The notes: generated from the sequence alone by a model not told the origin. A DNA stretch of 64,000 bases from Variovorax jilinensis (GCF_030316885.1 NZ_JASZYQ010000010.1:109495-173494), one strand, 5' to 3'; positions 17,538 to 26,586 are shown, counted from the first letter of the stretch. Numbers and translations are program-made.

Positions 17538-17774
17538 ATGTCGACCGACCGAAGCGAAGCGATCCGAAAACTCCAGGCCCTGGCCGTCGAGGAGCGCCTC
17601 GAGCTGCCCGAGGAAGACGAGGTGCTGATCGAGTCGGTGCTCGATCGCCTCGAGGAACTGGAGGATCGGCGGCGGCTGGCGGCACGCCGCAAGGCGCGCC
17701 GGATCGCGATCGGCATCGGCGCCCTGTGCGCGCTGCTCGCGCTGGCGCTGCTCTTCGAGGCGCGTCGTCCCTAG
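17538..17774 (+). CDS. Small tail-anchored hypothetical protein
   Basis: Unrecognised 78-residue protein. Residues 1-45 are a charged, Glu/Leu-rich amphipathic helix (LEELEDRRRLAARRKARR) and 50-72 form one hydrophobic membrane segment (IGIGALCALLALALLFE). It is therefore probably a tail-anchored inner-membrane protein with a cytoplasmic coil. An in-frame ATG six codons earlier (17520) is possible. It lies between the MFS block and trkA. Confidence 0.6.
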   Translation: MSTDRSEAIRKLQALAVEERLELPEEDEVLIESVLDRLEELEDRRRLAARRKARRIAIGIGALCALLALALLFEARRP

Positions 17775-17866
17775 GAGGCCCGGCAACGTGCCGAGGCCCG
17801 CATCGCGAAGTTGCCGTTACCCGCCACGGGCGACCGGCGTATAACGCCTCCCCGGGAGTCCAACAC

Positions 17867-19336
17867 TTGAAAATCATCATCCTCGGGGCAGGCCGGATCG
17901 GCGAGAGCGTGGCCGGCACGCTGGTCTCCGAACGCAACGACATCACCGTCATCGACACCGATGCGGCGCGCCTGCGCGAACTGGAAGAGCGCTTCGAGCT
18001 GCGCGGCGTGGTGGGCAGCGGCATCGAGCCGGACGTGCTGGCCGAGGCCGGGGCGCGCGATGCCGACATGCTGATCGCCTGCGCCGCACAGGACGAGACC
18101 AACCTGGTCTGCTGCAAGGTCGCCTACCAGACCTTCGGTATCCCGACCCGCATCGCGCGCGTGCGCTCCAATGCCTACAAGGAGGGCAGCCCGCTGCTGG
18201 GCAAGGAAGGCTTCGCGGTCGACTGCGTCATCTGCCCCGAGGAGTCGCTCACCCGCTACATCGGCAAGCTGGTCGAATATCCCGAGGCGCTTCAGGTACG
18301 CGAGTTCGCCAATGGCCTGGCCTGTCTGGTGGCGGTACGCGCAGTGGCCGGCGCACCGCTCGTGAGGCACAGCATCGCAGAGCTGCGCGAGCGCGTGCCC
18401 GGTGCCGACATGCGCATCGTCGGCATCTACCGCCGGCTCGAGAACGAACCCGACCGCTTCATCGTCTGCGAAGGCCCGACCCTGATCGAGCCCGGCGACG
18501 AGGTCTTCGTGCTGTCGGCACGCGAGCATCTGCCTGCCGTGCTGTCGGCGCTGCATCGCCACGACCCGGGCGAGCAGAGCAAGGTCGAGCGCATCATGAT
18601 CGCCGGCGGTGGCCGGGTCGGGCTGCGACTTGCCAGGCAGCTCATCGAGACGGGCGTCAAGTACCAGATCAAGCTGCTTGAGCGCAGCCATGCGCGCTGC
18701 GTGCAGCTGGCCTCCGAGCTGCCCAACGCCAGCGTGCTGGTGCTGCATGGCGACGGAACCGACGAGGACCTGCTCGAGGACGAAGGCATCGAGGGCATCG
18801 ACCTGTTCCTCGCGCTGACCAGCGACGACGAGGACAACATCATGGCCAGCCTGCTGGCCAAGCGCCTGGGCGCCAAGCGCGTGCTGGCGCTGATCAACCG
18901 GCGCAGCTATGCCGACCTGATGCATGGCACGCAGATCGACATCGCGCTGTCGCCGGCCCAGACCATGCTCGGCGAGCTGCTGGCCTACGTGCGCCAGGGC
19001 GACGTGCAGGCCGTGCACAGCCTGCGGCGCGGCGTGGCCGAGGCGCTCGAGATCGTGGCGCGCGGCGACCGCAAGACCTCGCGCGTGGTCGGCCGCAAGA
19101 TCTCGGACATCGAGCTGCCCAAGGGCGCGCAGTTCGGCCTCGTGATGCGGGGCCTGCCCGAGATGGGCGAAGGCGCCCTGCCCGCCGGCACCGGCACGCC
19201 GACGCCCGCGCAGGTCATCATCGCGCGTGGCGACACCGTGATCCAGAGCAACGACCACATCGTGATCTTCGTGCCACGCAAGCGGCAGCTGCGCGACGTC
19301 GAGAAGCTGTTCCGCGTCAGCGCCACCTTCTTCTGA
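17867..19336 (+). CDS. trkA: Trk potassium uptake regulatory subunit TrkA
   Basis: A 489-residue cytoplasmic gating protein of the Trk K+ system, binding NAD(H)/ATP. It contains two RCK modules, each with a Rossmann motif: GAGRIGESVAGTL at the N-terminus and GGGRVGLRLARQL near residue 245, each followed by a TrkA-C domain. The start is a TTG at 17867 with GGGAG upstream; KIIILGAG begins at residue 2 as in other TrkA proteins. trkH follows after 16 nt. Confidence 0.93.
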   Translation: MKIIILGAGRIGESVAGTLVSERNDITVIDTDAARLRELEERFELRGVVGSGIEPDVLAEAGARDADMLIACAAQDETNLVCCKVAYQTFGIPTRIARVRSNAYKEGSPLLGKEGFAVDCVICPEESLTRYIGKLVEYPEALQVREFANGLACLVAVRAVAGAPLVRHSIAELRERVPGADMRIVGIYRRLENEPDRFIVCEGPTLIEPGDEVFVLSAREHLPAVLSALHRHDPGEQSKVERIMIAGGGRVGLRLARQLIETGVKYQIKLLERSHARCVQLASELPNASVLVLHGDGTDEDLLEDEGIEGIDLFLALTSDDEDNIMASLLAKRLGAKRVLALINRRSYADLMHGTQIDIALSPAQTMLGELLAYVRQGDVQAVHSLRRGVAEALEIVARGDRKTSRVVGRKISDIELPKGAQFGLVMRGLPEMGEGALPAGTGTPTPAQVIIARGDTVIQSNDHIVIFVPRKRQLRDVEKLFRVSATFF

Positions 19337-19352
19337 TCGCGGGCCGGCGTCC

Positions 19353-20819
19353 ATGAGCGATTTCCTTCCGGTCCTGCGCGTGTTCGGCGCGCTGCTGACC
19401 TTCTTCTCGCTCGGCATGTTCGTGCCGTGGTTCTTCTCGTGGGCGCACGACGACGGGCTGCGCCACGTGTGGGCGGTCTCGGCGGGCGTCTGTGCCGCCT
19501 GCGGCGGCGCGCTGTGGGGCGGCCTCTATCGCTTCAAGCGCGAACTGCAGCCGCGCCACGGGATCTTCCTGGTGTCCTTCACCTGGGTGCTGCTGCCGCT
19601 CTTCGCCACGCTGCCGCTGATGTGGTCGCTGCGCGACGTCGGCCGGTCGATCGACTTCACGCATGCGTACTTCGAGGCCGTGTCGGGCCTCACGACCACG
19701 GGCGCCACGGTGCTCACGCAGCTCGACAGCCTGCCGGTCTCGATCAACGTGTGGCGCACCTTCCTGCAGTGGCTGGGCGGCATGGGCATCCTGGTGCTCG
19801 CGGTGGCGATCCTGCCGCTGCTCGGCGTGGGTGGCAGCCAGCTCTTCAAGGCCGAGGTTGCGGGCCCGATCAAGGACAGCAAGCTCACGCCGCGCGTCAA
19901 GGAAACAGCCAAGGGCCTGTGGGGCATCTACGCCAGCTTCTCGGTCGCGTGCTTCCTTGCCTACTGGGCCGGCGGCATGTCGGCCATCGAAGCCATGATG
20001 CACATGTTCGCCACCGTGAGCCTGGGCGGACTGAGCTCGCACGACACCAGCTTCGCGCACTTCGCGTCGCCCGCGCTGGAACTCGTCGCCGTGGTCTTCA
20101 TGCTGGCCGCCAGCTGCAACTTCGCGCTGTACTTCATCGCGATGCGCAAGGGCCACTGGGGCGGCTTCTGGCGCGACCCGGAGCTGCGCGGCACGCTCAT
20201 CGCGCTGATCGGCGGCGGCCTGATCGTGGCGGCGGTGCTGTGGGCCAAGAACGTCTACGGCGTGGTGGACGCGCTGCGCTACGGCATCTTCCATGCGATC
20301 TCGCTCGGCAGCACGACCGGCTTCGCGACCGTCGACTACCTGGCCTGGCCGGCGTTCGCGCCGCTCTTCATGCTGCTGCTGTCGGGCGTGGCGACCAGCG
20401 CGGGCTCGGCCGGCTGCGGCATCAAGATGGTGCGCGTGCTGATCCTGGTCAAGCAGGCGCGGCGCGAGATGACGCGCCTCGTCCACCCGCGCGCTGTGCA
20501 GCCCGTGACGCTCGGCAGCATGGTGGTCGACCACCGCGTGATCTTCTCGGTGCTGGCCTTCATGCTGGTCTACGGCGTGACCACGATCTCGCTGAGCATG
20601 CTGCTGGTGCTGACCGACCTCGATCCGGTGACCGCCTTCAGCGCCGTGCTGGCCAGCGTGAACTGCACCGGCCCCGGGCTCGGCAGCGTCGGGCCGTCGG
20701 GCAACTACAGCCACTTCACGGAGTTCCAGGTCTGGGTCTGCACCTTCGCGATGGTGCTCGGGCGGCTCGAGATGCTGAGCTTCATCGCGCTGCTCACGCC
20801 TTCGTTCTGGCGCAAGTGA
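19353..20819 (+). CDS. trkH: Trk potassium transporter membrane subunit TrkH
   Basis: A 488-residue inner-membrane K+ channel-like protein. The filter-type loops are visible: GLTTTGATV near residue 110, TVSLGGLSSHD near 226, SLGSTTGFATVD near 315 and VNCTGPGLGSVG near 440. A GLGGMGI-type segment appears as WLGGMGILVLAVAILPLLG. It forms the potassium uptake complex with TrkA, encoded immediately upstream and probably on the same transcript. Confidence 0.93.
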   Translation: MSDFLPVLRVFGALLTFFSLGMFVPWFFSWAHDDGLRHVWAVSAGVCAACGGALWGGLYRFKRELQPRHGIFLVSFTWVLLPLFATLPLMWSLRDVGRSIDFTHAYFEAVSGLTTTGATVLTQLDSLPVSINVWRTFLQWLGGMGILVLAVAILPLLGVGGSQLFKAEVAGPIKDSKLTPRVKETAKGLWGIYASFSVACFLAYWAGGMSAIEAMMHMFATVSLGGLSSHDTSFAHFASPALELVAVVFMLAASCNFALYFIAMRKGHWGGFWRDPELRGTLIALIGGGLIVAAVLWAKNVYGVVDALRYGIFHAISLGSTTGFATVDYLAWPAFAPLFMLLLSGVATSAGSAGCGIKMVRVLILVKQARREMTRLVHPRAVQPVTLGSMVVDHRVIFSVLAFMLVYGVTTISLSMLLVLTDLDPVTAFSAVLASVNCTGPGLGSVGPSGNYSHFTEFQVWVCTFAMVLGRLEMLSFIALLTPSFWRK

Positions 20820-20850
20820 GCGGGGTCGTCGCCGGCCTCCCCTTGCAGCC

Positions 20851-21624
20851 TCAGGCGGGATCGGCGGGCGGCGGGATACCCACCGGCCATCCACCCGAGA
20901 AATCGATCACCGTCCCGGTCAGGAAGCTGCCCTCCATGGTCGCGAGGTAGCGGATCAGCTCGCCGATCTCCGCCGGATCGGCAAGGCGCCCCGCGGGCAC
21001 GGTCCGCTCGATGTAGGCGCGTCCGGCAGGCTCGTCGACGAACCGCGCCCGCGGGTAGTAGGTCTCGCTGGCGAGGTGGTTGGGCGCAATGGCGTTCACG
21101 GGAATCCCGAGCGGCGCCAGCTCGATCCCGAGCGATCTGACCAGTGCATTGGCCCCGGCACGGGCGATGTCGGGAATGGATCCCGCGCCCAACGGCAGGC
21201 GGTTGCGATTCGACGTGATGAACACCACGCGCGCCTTCTGCCGGCCCCTGAGATGCGGAATGGCAGCCTGCGCCAGCCGGAACGGAAACACGACCAGGCG
21301 CTCCAGCGTGTCCTGCAGCCCCTGCGGGTCCGCTGTCTCGACCGGCTCGTGGATCGGCGGGCAGGCATCGTTGCTCACCAGCACGTCCAGCCGATCGGCC
21401 CATGCGTTCGCCGCCCGGACGATGTCCGCCGGCTCCTGTTCCGCCAGCACGACCACGCCTGCGTGAGCGCGCCCGTAGGCCTCCCTGGCGCCGGCCGAGG
21501 CAAAGGCCTCATCGTGCACGACCACCTGGAAGCCCGCGGCGCAGAGCGCCCCCACGGCCGGCGGGCCGGCGAACAGCCGAGCGTGGGTGACGAGCGCAAC
21601 CGGCCGGTCGACGGCCGCCGTCAT
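20851..21624 (-). CDS. Short-chain dehydrogenase/reductase (SDR)
   Basis: A 257-residue Rossmann-fold oxidoreductase. The N-terminal nucleotide-binding motif is degenerate (THARLFAGPPAVGAL instead of TGxxxGIG). The catalytic Tyr region is also atypical: VVFITSNRNRLPLGAGSIPDIARAGANAL has no clear YxxxK. The C-terminal SFLTGTVIDFSGGWPVG is typical SDR. Activity may therefore be divergent, as in halohydrin-dehalogenase-like SDRs. The start overlaps the upstream membrane-protein stop (ATGA at 21621-21624), showing translational coupling. Confidence 0.78.
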   Translation of the reverse strand: MTAAVDRPVALVTHARLFAGPPAVGALCAAGFQVVVHDEAFASAGAREAYGRAHAGVVVLAEQEPADIVRAANAWADRLDVLVSNDACPPIHEPVETADPQGLQDTLERLVVFPFRLAQAAIPHLRGRQKARVVFITSNRNRLPLGAGSIPDIARAGANALVRSLGIELAPLGIPVNAIAPNHLASETYYPRARFVDEPAGRAYIERTVPAGRLADPAEIGELIRYLATMEGSFLTGTVIDFSGGWPVGIPPPADPA

Positions 21625-22196
21625 GGCGACGCCAGAGGCGGCCCCGCGACGGCCGCACCCGACCGCCAGCCCGCGTACAGCAGCGCGATGCCCATCAACA
21701 GCGCGTAGAGCGCGAGCATGGTGACCTGGGCGGCGCCAAGCAGTCCGTAGGCCAGGCCGACGCCGAGCAGGAAGGTGAAGATGCAGATCGCGAGCGCCGG
21801 CCCGACCGCGCCGCGCGAGGGGTCGCCCGCGGGCGGCCGCCTGACCAGCAGGTAGACGATGCCGCCGAGGCCCAGCAATCCGCAGGCAAAGATGATCAGG
21901 ACGTGGACGAAGACGCTGCCGAGCACCATCTGCTGGAGGCCGGGATTGGCGAAGATCATGGCGCCGATCAGCAGGCGCAGCAGGCCATCGCAGAGCACCA
22001 GCCCGAACAGCCAGCGCCCGCGGGCCGAACCGCGCAGCGCGAAGGCCAGCAGCAGCCCCAGGAAACCGTCGATCAGCGCGTAGGTGCCGCCCGGGGCGAA
22101 GCGCTGCGCATCCTGACCCTGCAGCCAGACATAGAGGCCGATGCCGAACAGCAGGTTGAAGGCGCCGCGCGCCAGAAGCAGGAATCTGGGGGCCAT
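21621..22196 (-). CDS. Multi-pass membrane protein of unknown function
   Basis: A 191-residue protein with about six hydrophobic segments, for example FLLLARGAFNLLFGIGLYVW, VFVHVLIIFACGLLGLGGIV and AICIFTFLLGVGLAYGLLG. The layout resembles small HdeD/DUF308-type membrane proteins, but no assignment is firm. The ATG at 22196 has a good GAGGA ribosome site and was preferred to the ATG six codons upstream. Its stop overlaps the SDR start. Confidence 0.7.
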   Translation of the reverse strand: MAPRFLLLARGAFNLLFGIGLYVWLQGQDAQRFAPGGTYALIDGFLGLLLAFALRGSARGRWLFGLVLCDGLLRLLIGAMIFANPGLQQMVLGSVFVHVLIIFACGLLGLGGIVYLLVRRPPAGDPSRGAVGPALAICIFTFLLGVGLAYGLLGAAQVTMLALYALLMGIALLYAGWRSGAAVAGPPLASP

Positions 22197-22244
22197 GAGC
22201 TTCCTCGCATGCACCGGCGAAGGCCGGGATGCCGCGGATCATGG

Positions 22245-22280
22245 AACAAAAGAAGCAGCGGCGCCAGCAAGACGCCGCTG
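22245..22280 (-). terminator. Rho-independent terminator
   Basis: On the minus strand, CAGCGGCG (22280-22273) and CGCCGCTG (22263-22256) form a perfect 8-bp stem with a 9-base loop. A T-rich tail, CTTCTTTTGTTCC, follows. It would end the transcript of the 68-residue membrane protein gene (22294-22500). Confidence 0.7.
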
Positions 22281-22293
22281 AAAGACGCAGGCG

Positions 22294-22500
22294 CTAGAAG
22301 CCCGCCATGCTGGTCGTGTGATAGCCCGAGAGCGGCGCGCTGCGGGTGTCCTCGCCCACGTCGCCTTCCTGCGGGCGGCCGAGCGAGAACAAGGTCGCGG
22401 CCGCGGCCACGACGAAAGCGATCAGTACCCAGAGCCCGAACATGTAGACGGACCACACGGGAACGGCAACGATGGAGAGGAGGAGGATGGCTCTGAACAT
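22294..22500 (-). CDS. Small two-helix membrane protein
   Basis: Unrecognised 68-residue protein. Two hydrophobic stretches (ILLLSIVAVPVWSVYMFGLW and VLIAFVVAAAATLFSLG) are followed by a short polar tail ending GYHTTSMAGF. The ATG at 22500 is preferred because upstream in-frame residues are Arg/Gly-rich and not membrane-like. It stands alone and is followed by a terminator. Confidence 0.6.
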   Translation of the reverse strand: MFRAILLLSIVAVPVWSVYMFGLWVLIAFVVAAAATLFSLGRPQEGDVGEDTRSAPLSGYHTTSMAGF

Positions 22501-22592
22501 GGAGCCAGTGTGACCGCCGATGCCCCTTCGGCCGCGTGAAGGAATGGGCATCCGGCGCGAGAATTGTTCAGCCTGCGGTCAGGCGGCCGGCC

Positions 22593-22880
22593 TCAGGCGG
22601 CGACGTAGCTCAGGCGTGCCTCGTGCGGCAGGCCCTCGCGCACGAAGCTGCGCGCCTCGTCGTCGGCGAAATCGAACAGGGCGTCTGGAATCTCGTCGTC
22701 GTCGAGCGAGAACAGCACCTCGATCGCGTCCTGTTGCGGCGGCGAGAAGACACCGAGCTGCGCCAGCCGGTCGAACCTGGCGGCGGTTTCCTTGGGCGCC
22801 AGCTGGCGCAGCTCGAGCAGCTCGACCAGCATCTGGATCTGGGACGGGTTCAGGGGCGCGGGGGCGGCGGACTTCTTCAT
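22593..22880 (-). CDS. Small acidic helical hypothetical protein
   Basis: A 95-residue cytoplasmic protein starting MKKSAAPAP. The body is mostly helical with a Leu/Glu pattern (QMLVELLELRQL, then AARFDRLAQLGVF) and an acidic stretch LFSLDDDEIPDALFDFADDEA. No family is recognised. Strong third-position GC and a GAAAGG upstream support it being real. It is monocistronic as far as can be seen; the 163 bp upstream (22881-23043) contain no other gene I can support. Confidence 0.65.
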   Translation of the reverse strand: MKKSAAPAPLNPSQIQMLVELLELRQLAPKETAARFDRLAQLGVFSPPQQDAIEVLFSLDDDEIPDALFDFADDEARSFVREGLPHEARLSYVAA

Positions 22881-23043
22881 GGCGGATGACCTTTCTGAAT
22901 GCGGCGTCGGGGTTCTTCCTCTGCCGTTGAAATCAGTCTCGGCGCCGATCCTTAAGCGTGGCTGAAGTCGGCGCGCCTGTGCCATCCGATGCCGCTTGGA
23001 AAGCGCGGAGAGCGTGAGGAAAGTCTCGAGCCGGTCGACCGCC

Positions 23044-23460
23044 TCAGCTCACCCGCTTGCCGCGAACCCGTGCCCACGCGGCACGCAGTCGCCGCGCCCG
23101 GTCTTCGAACACGTAGGAGCCCGCCAGGGCCAGCAGGCCCGACACCAGGCCCGTCAGGACGGGCTCGACCCACCGCGTGCCGTAGTGATCGGCATGCGAG
23201 AAGGCGTCGCCGAACATGGTCAGCAGGCCCACGACCAGCGCATTGCCCCATCTGTTGCGGAACAGCCTCGCCGCCGGCGTGAAGGTCAGCAGCAAGGCCA
23301 GGATCGCGGTGACCAGACCGGTCTGCAGTGCCAGCGTCCAGTGCGCCGCACTCATGAGGTTGCCCCAGCTCCCGGGCATGCAGGTCATGCAGGCGCTGGT
23401 CGGCTGCCAGAAGCGCTGGATGAAGACCTTGGCGCGCAGCTTCCAATCGCTCGTCATCAT
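23044..23460 (-). CDS. Inner-membrane hypothetical protein
   Basis: A 138-residue protein with an amphipathic N-terminus containing CMTCMPGSW. Three hydrophobic segments follow (ALQTGLVTAILALLLTF, ALVVGLLTMFGDAF, VLTGLVSGLLALAGSYVF) and the C-terminus is strongly basic. The family is not recognised. GAAGGGAATCC precedes the tandem ATGATG at 23460. It is divergent from the REC-EAL gene, with 116 bp between them. Confidence 0.65.
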   Translation of the reverse strand: MMTSDWKLRAKVFIQRFWQPTSACMTCMPGSWGNLMSAAHWTLALQTGLVTAILALLLTFTPAARLFRNRWGNALVVGLLTMFGDAFSHADHYGTRWVEPVLTGLVSGLLALAGSYVFEDRARRLRAAWARVRGKRVS

Positions 23461-23576
23461 GGATTCCCTTCGAGGCTCGGGGCAGGATACTGCAGGCAGG
23501 CAGCCATCCCCGACGCGAGACAAGCTCGATCGAACACGGTAGCCTCGAGCGCCATGCAAGACACGGCGACAAGACC

Positions 23577-24854
23577 ATGACGACCTCCGGCGATCCTTCG
23601 GGCCAGGCGCCCCGCGCGCTCGAAGCCGGCGAGGATCCGGCTGCGCAGCCGGCCATCCTGCTGGTCGACGACGACGCCTTCATGCTCGCCGCCCAGGCGA
23701 TGCTGCTCGATGGCATCGGCTATCGGCGCGTCGGCACCGCGATCAGCGCCGATGTCGCGCTGGCGCTTATACGCGGCAATCCGGGCCGGGTCGACGTGCT
23801 GGTCTGCGACCTCAACATGCCGGGCATGGACGGCATCGAACTGCTCAGGGTCCTCGACGCCGAGGGCTACGCGGGCGGCGTGATCCTGCTCAGCGGCGAA
23901 GGCACCCGCGTGGTGCAGACCGTACAGCGGCTGCTCGGTCGCAGCCGGCTGGTGCTGCTCGGCGCACTCGACAAGCCGGCATCCGGCGAGGCGCTGCGCG
24001 CGCTGATCGACGCCTGGCAGACGCGCCTGCCCGCGCGTCCTCCGGGGGCTCCGGCCGCGCCCGCATTCACCGAGGCCGACCTGCGGGTCGCGCATGCCGA
24101 AGCCCAGTGGGTGCTGCACTACCAGCCCAAGGTGGACCTCGCCAGCGGTGCGCTCGCGAGCCTCGAGGCGCTCATGCGCTGGCGTCATCCCGTGCAGGGC
24201 CTCGTGATGCCTGACCGCTTCATCGGTCTTGCCGAGTCCTGCGGCCTGATCGATACGATGACCGACTGGGCGCTGCGCGAGGCGCTGGCGCAGATCGCGC
24301 GCTGGCGTACGGGCGGCCTGAGCACGCGGGTGGCGGTCAACGTGTCGATGGACAGCCTGGCGGCTCCCGGGTTCGCAGGCCGCGTGGCCGCCATCGTGCG
24401 CGAAATGGCCATGCAGCCCCAGGACCTGATCCTCGAGGTCACCGAGAGCAAGCTCAGCGCGCACGCCGTGGCGTCGCTCGAGAACCTGGTGCGGCTGCGG
24501 GTCAAGCGATTCGGCCTCTCGATCGACGACTTCGGCACCGGCCACTCCTCGCTGGCCCAGTTGCGCGACGTGCCCTTCACCGAACTCAAGGTCGATCGCG
24601 GCTTCGTGCACGGCGCACGCGACAACGCCGTGGTGCGTCCGATCCTCGAAGGCAGCATCGGGATGGCGCGGCGCCTGGGCATGCAGTCGGTGGCCGAGGG
24701 CGTCGAGACCGAGGACGACTGGCGGCTTCTGCAGGAGATCGGCTGCGATCTCGCGCAGGGCTATTTCATCGCGCGGCCCATGGAGGCGAACCTGGTTCAT
24801 GCCTGGCTCGAGGGCTGGTCCGAGCGGCGGCCGGCACTGGTGCCGCCGGCCTGA
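23577..24854 (+). CDS. Response regulator with EAL c-di-GMP phosphodiesterase domain
   Basis: A 425-residue two-domain protein. A receiver domain (about 27-150) has the phosphoacceptor Asp in VCDLNMPGMDG and Lys in LDKP. An EAL domain (about 165-415) follows. The catalytic set appears intact: EALMRW, NVSM, EVTES, IDDFGTGHSSL, ELKVDR, EGVET and QGYFIARP, so it should hydrolyse c-di-GMP when phosphorylated. No cognate histidine kinase is adjacent. It overlaps a possible 61-codon ORF by one base at its stop. Confidence 0.9.
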   Translation: MTTSGDPSGQAPRALEAGEDPAAQPAILLVDDDAFMLAAQAMLLDGIGYRRVGTAISADVALALIRGNPGRVDVLVCDLNMPGMDGIELLRVLDAEGYAGGVILLSGEGTRVVQTVQRLLGRSRLVLLGALDKPASGEALRALIDAWQTRLPARPPGAPAAPAFTEADLRVAHAEAQWVLHYQPKVDLASGALASLEALMRWRHPVQGLVMPDRFIGLAESCGLIDTMTDWALREALAQIARWRTGGLSTRVAVNVSMDSLAAPGFAGRVAAIVREMAMQPQDLILEVTESKLSAHAVASLENLVRLRVKRFGLSIDDFGTGHSSLAQLRDVPFTELKVDRGFVHGARDNAVVRPILEGSIGMARRLGMQSVAEGVETEDDWRLLQEIGCDLAQGYFIARPMEANLVHAWLEGWSERRPALVPPA

Positions 24855-25039
24855 TGGCGGCCGCCGACGCCGTCGCGGGGATGCGGTTGAACCCGAACGG
24901 CAGCCGGGATGCCGATCCCGCCCGCTCGGCCGAGGCCTTCGCCTGGGGCTTCGGGGCGACCGCGATCGCCGTGAGGCTGGCACTCGCTCTGGCCTGGTGG
25001 CTGCTGCCTCGTGAGCCGGCTGCCAAGGCGGGCCGCTGA
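24854..25039 (+). CDS. Possible small single-pass membrane protein coupled to the EAL gene
   Basis: A 61-residue ORF whose ATG overlaps the EAL stop as TGATG. The N-terminal half is polar (MRLNPNGSRDADPARSAEAF) and the C-terminal half has one hydrophobic segment (GATAIAVRLALALAWWLL) ending in a basic tail. No family is recognised. The overlap favours translation by coupling, but high GC makes chance ORFs common, so this remains tentative. Confidence 0.35.
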   Translation: MAAADAVAGMRLNPNGSRDADPARSAEAFAWGFGATAIAVRLALALAWWLLPREPAAKAGR

Positions 25040-25048
25040 ATCAAGGGC

Positions 25049-25486
25049 TCAGCCCAGCGCGTCGTTCACCTGTTCGTTGAACTCGGTCTGGCTCAGCGCC
25101 GCACCGATCTCGCGCGGCAGCGCGTCGCGCACCGAGAACACGCCGAGGATCTTGCTGCCCGACACCAGCGGCAGGTGGCGAAAGCCGCGCTCGAGCATCA
25201 GCACCACGGCGTCCGACACCCGCGTCTCGGGCGGGATGCAGATCGGGTTCGGCGTCATGACGTCACGTACCGCGGTGCGCTCGGGGTCGACGCCACGCGC
25301 CAGCACCCGCGTCATGAGATCGCGTTCGGTCAGGATGCCCAGCAGGAGATCGGGCGGCTCCATGACGAGCACGCTGCCGCAGTTGGCGCTGGTCATGACG
25401 CAGGCGGCGTCGCGCACGCTGGCCTGCGGCCCCACGCTCACGACATGCTTGCGCGAGATCGACTGGAAGACCGTGCGTTCTGCCAT
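25049..25486 (-). CDS. Tandem CBS-domain protein
   Basis: A 145-residue protein made of two CBS motifs forming one Bateman module. The first carries GILTERDLMTRVL (near 50-62) and the second GVFSVRDALPREIG (near 115-128), each the usual C-terminal CBS strand-helix. Such stand-alone modules bind adenine nucleotides and may regulate partner enzymes. The partner here is unknown. It lies just downstream of the korCAB operon on the same strand. Confidence 0.88.
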   Translation of the reverse strand: MAERTVFQSISRKHVVSVGPQASVRDAACVMTSANCGSVLVMEPPDLLLGILTERDLMTRVLARGVDPERTAVRDVMTPNPICIPPETRVSDAVVLMLERGFRHLPLVSGSKILGVFSVRDALPREIGAALSQTEFNEQVNDALG

Positions 25487-25530
25487 GGTGCGCCCTCCGG
25501 GGAAACGCGTCTTGTACGCCCTCGCGGCGA

Positions 25531-26586
25531 TCAGCGCAACGAGTCGTTGAGCCGGCCGAGCGCCTTGGCGCCCGGATTGAGTTCCGCCGTGCCCAGGCCA
25601 TTGAGCGGCAGGTCGACGGTGTTGAGCGCGTTGTGCAGGTCGGTGGCGAGCGGATCGACGTACAGCAGCCCGGTCACGACCTCGCCCATGGCGGAATGCC
25701 GCTGCATGTAGGCCATCGCGGCATGGCGGTCGCCGGGGTTGTAGTCGGGATGCAGGCTGCGCAGCCGCAGCAGCGTGCCGTCGTGCTGGCGCACGTCCAT
25801 CACCTCGCCCGGCCCGATGTCGACCGAGATCTCGTCACGGCTGCTGATGAAGTCGATGCGGCTCACGGCCTCGTTGTGCTCGCGCACGTAGTCGTAGCTC
25901 TTGGTGCTGCCCGGGTGGTTGTTGAAGGCCACGCACGGGCTGATGACGTCGATCAGCGCCGCGCCGCCATGGCTGATCGCGCCCTTGATCAGCGGCACCA
26001 GCTGCGCCTTGTTGCCCGAGAAGCCGCGCCCGACGTAGGTGGCGCCCATCTGCAGCGCCATCGCCACCAGGTCGATCGGGCTGTCGGTGTTGACCACGCC
26101 TTTCTTGCTCTTGGAGCCCTGGTCCGCGGTGGCCGAGAACTGGCCCTTGGTAAGCCCGTAGACGCCGTTGTTCTCGACGATGTAGGCCATGCGCACGCCG
26201 CGCCGCATCGCGTGCGCGAACTGGCCCAGGCCGATCGAGGCCGAGTCGCCGTCGCCCGAGACGCCCAGGTACAGCAGGTCGCGGTTCGCGAGGTTGGCGC
26301 CGGTCAGCACGCTGGGCATGCGGCCATGCACGGTGTTGAAGCCGTGCGAGGCGCCGAGGAAGTAGTCGGGCGTCTTCGAGCTGCAGCCGATGCCCGACAG
26401 CTTGGCCACGCGGTGCGGCTCGATGTCCAGTTCCCAGCAGGCCTCGATGATCGCGGCCGAGATGGAGTCGTGGCCGCAGCCGGCGCACAAGGTCGAGATC
26501 TTGCCCTCGTAGTCGCGCCGCGTGTAGCCGACCTTGTTCACCGCCAGCGTCGGATGGCGCAGCCGGGGCTTCGCGAGATAGGTCAT
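25531..26586 (-). CDS. korB: 2-oxoacid:acceptor oxidoreductase beta subunit (KorB-type)
   Basis: A 351-residue thiamine-diphosphate subunit. It has CAGCGHDSISAAIIEA near residue 34, GIGCSSKTPDYF near 66 and the TPP/Mg motif GDGDSASIGLGQF ending in ENNGVYGLTKGQF near 110-150. With KorA it oxidatively decarboxylates a 2-oxoacid, most likely 2-oxoglutarate, to acyl-CoA with transfer to an iron-sulfur carrier. The ATG overlaps the korA stop (ATGA at 26583-26586), so the subunits are coupled. A separate delta ferredoxin subunit is absent; the upstream flavoprotein supplies clusters. Confidence 0.9.
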   Translation of the reverse strand: MTYLAKPRLRHPTLAVNKVGYTRRDYEGKISTLCAGCGHDSISAAIIEACWELDIEPHRVAKLSGIGCSSKTPDYFLGASHGFNTVHGRMPSVLTGANLANRDLLYLGVSGDGDSASIGLGQFAHAMRRGVRMAYIVENNGVYGLTKGQFSATADQGSKSKKGVVNTDSPIDLVAMALQMGATYVGRGFSGNKAQLVPLIKGAISHGGAALIDVISPCVAFNNHPGSTKSYDYVREHNEAVSRIDFISSRDEISVDIGPGEVMDVRQHDGTLLRLRSLHPDYNPGDRHAAMAYMQRHSAMGEVVTGLLYVDPLATDLHNALNTVDLPLNGLGTAELNPGAKALGRLNDSLR

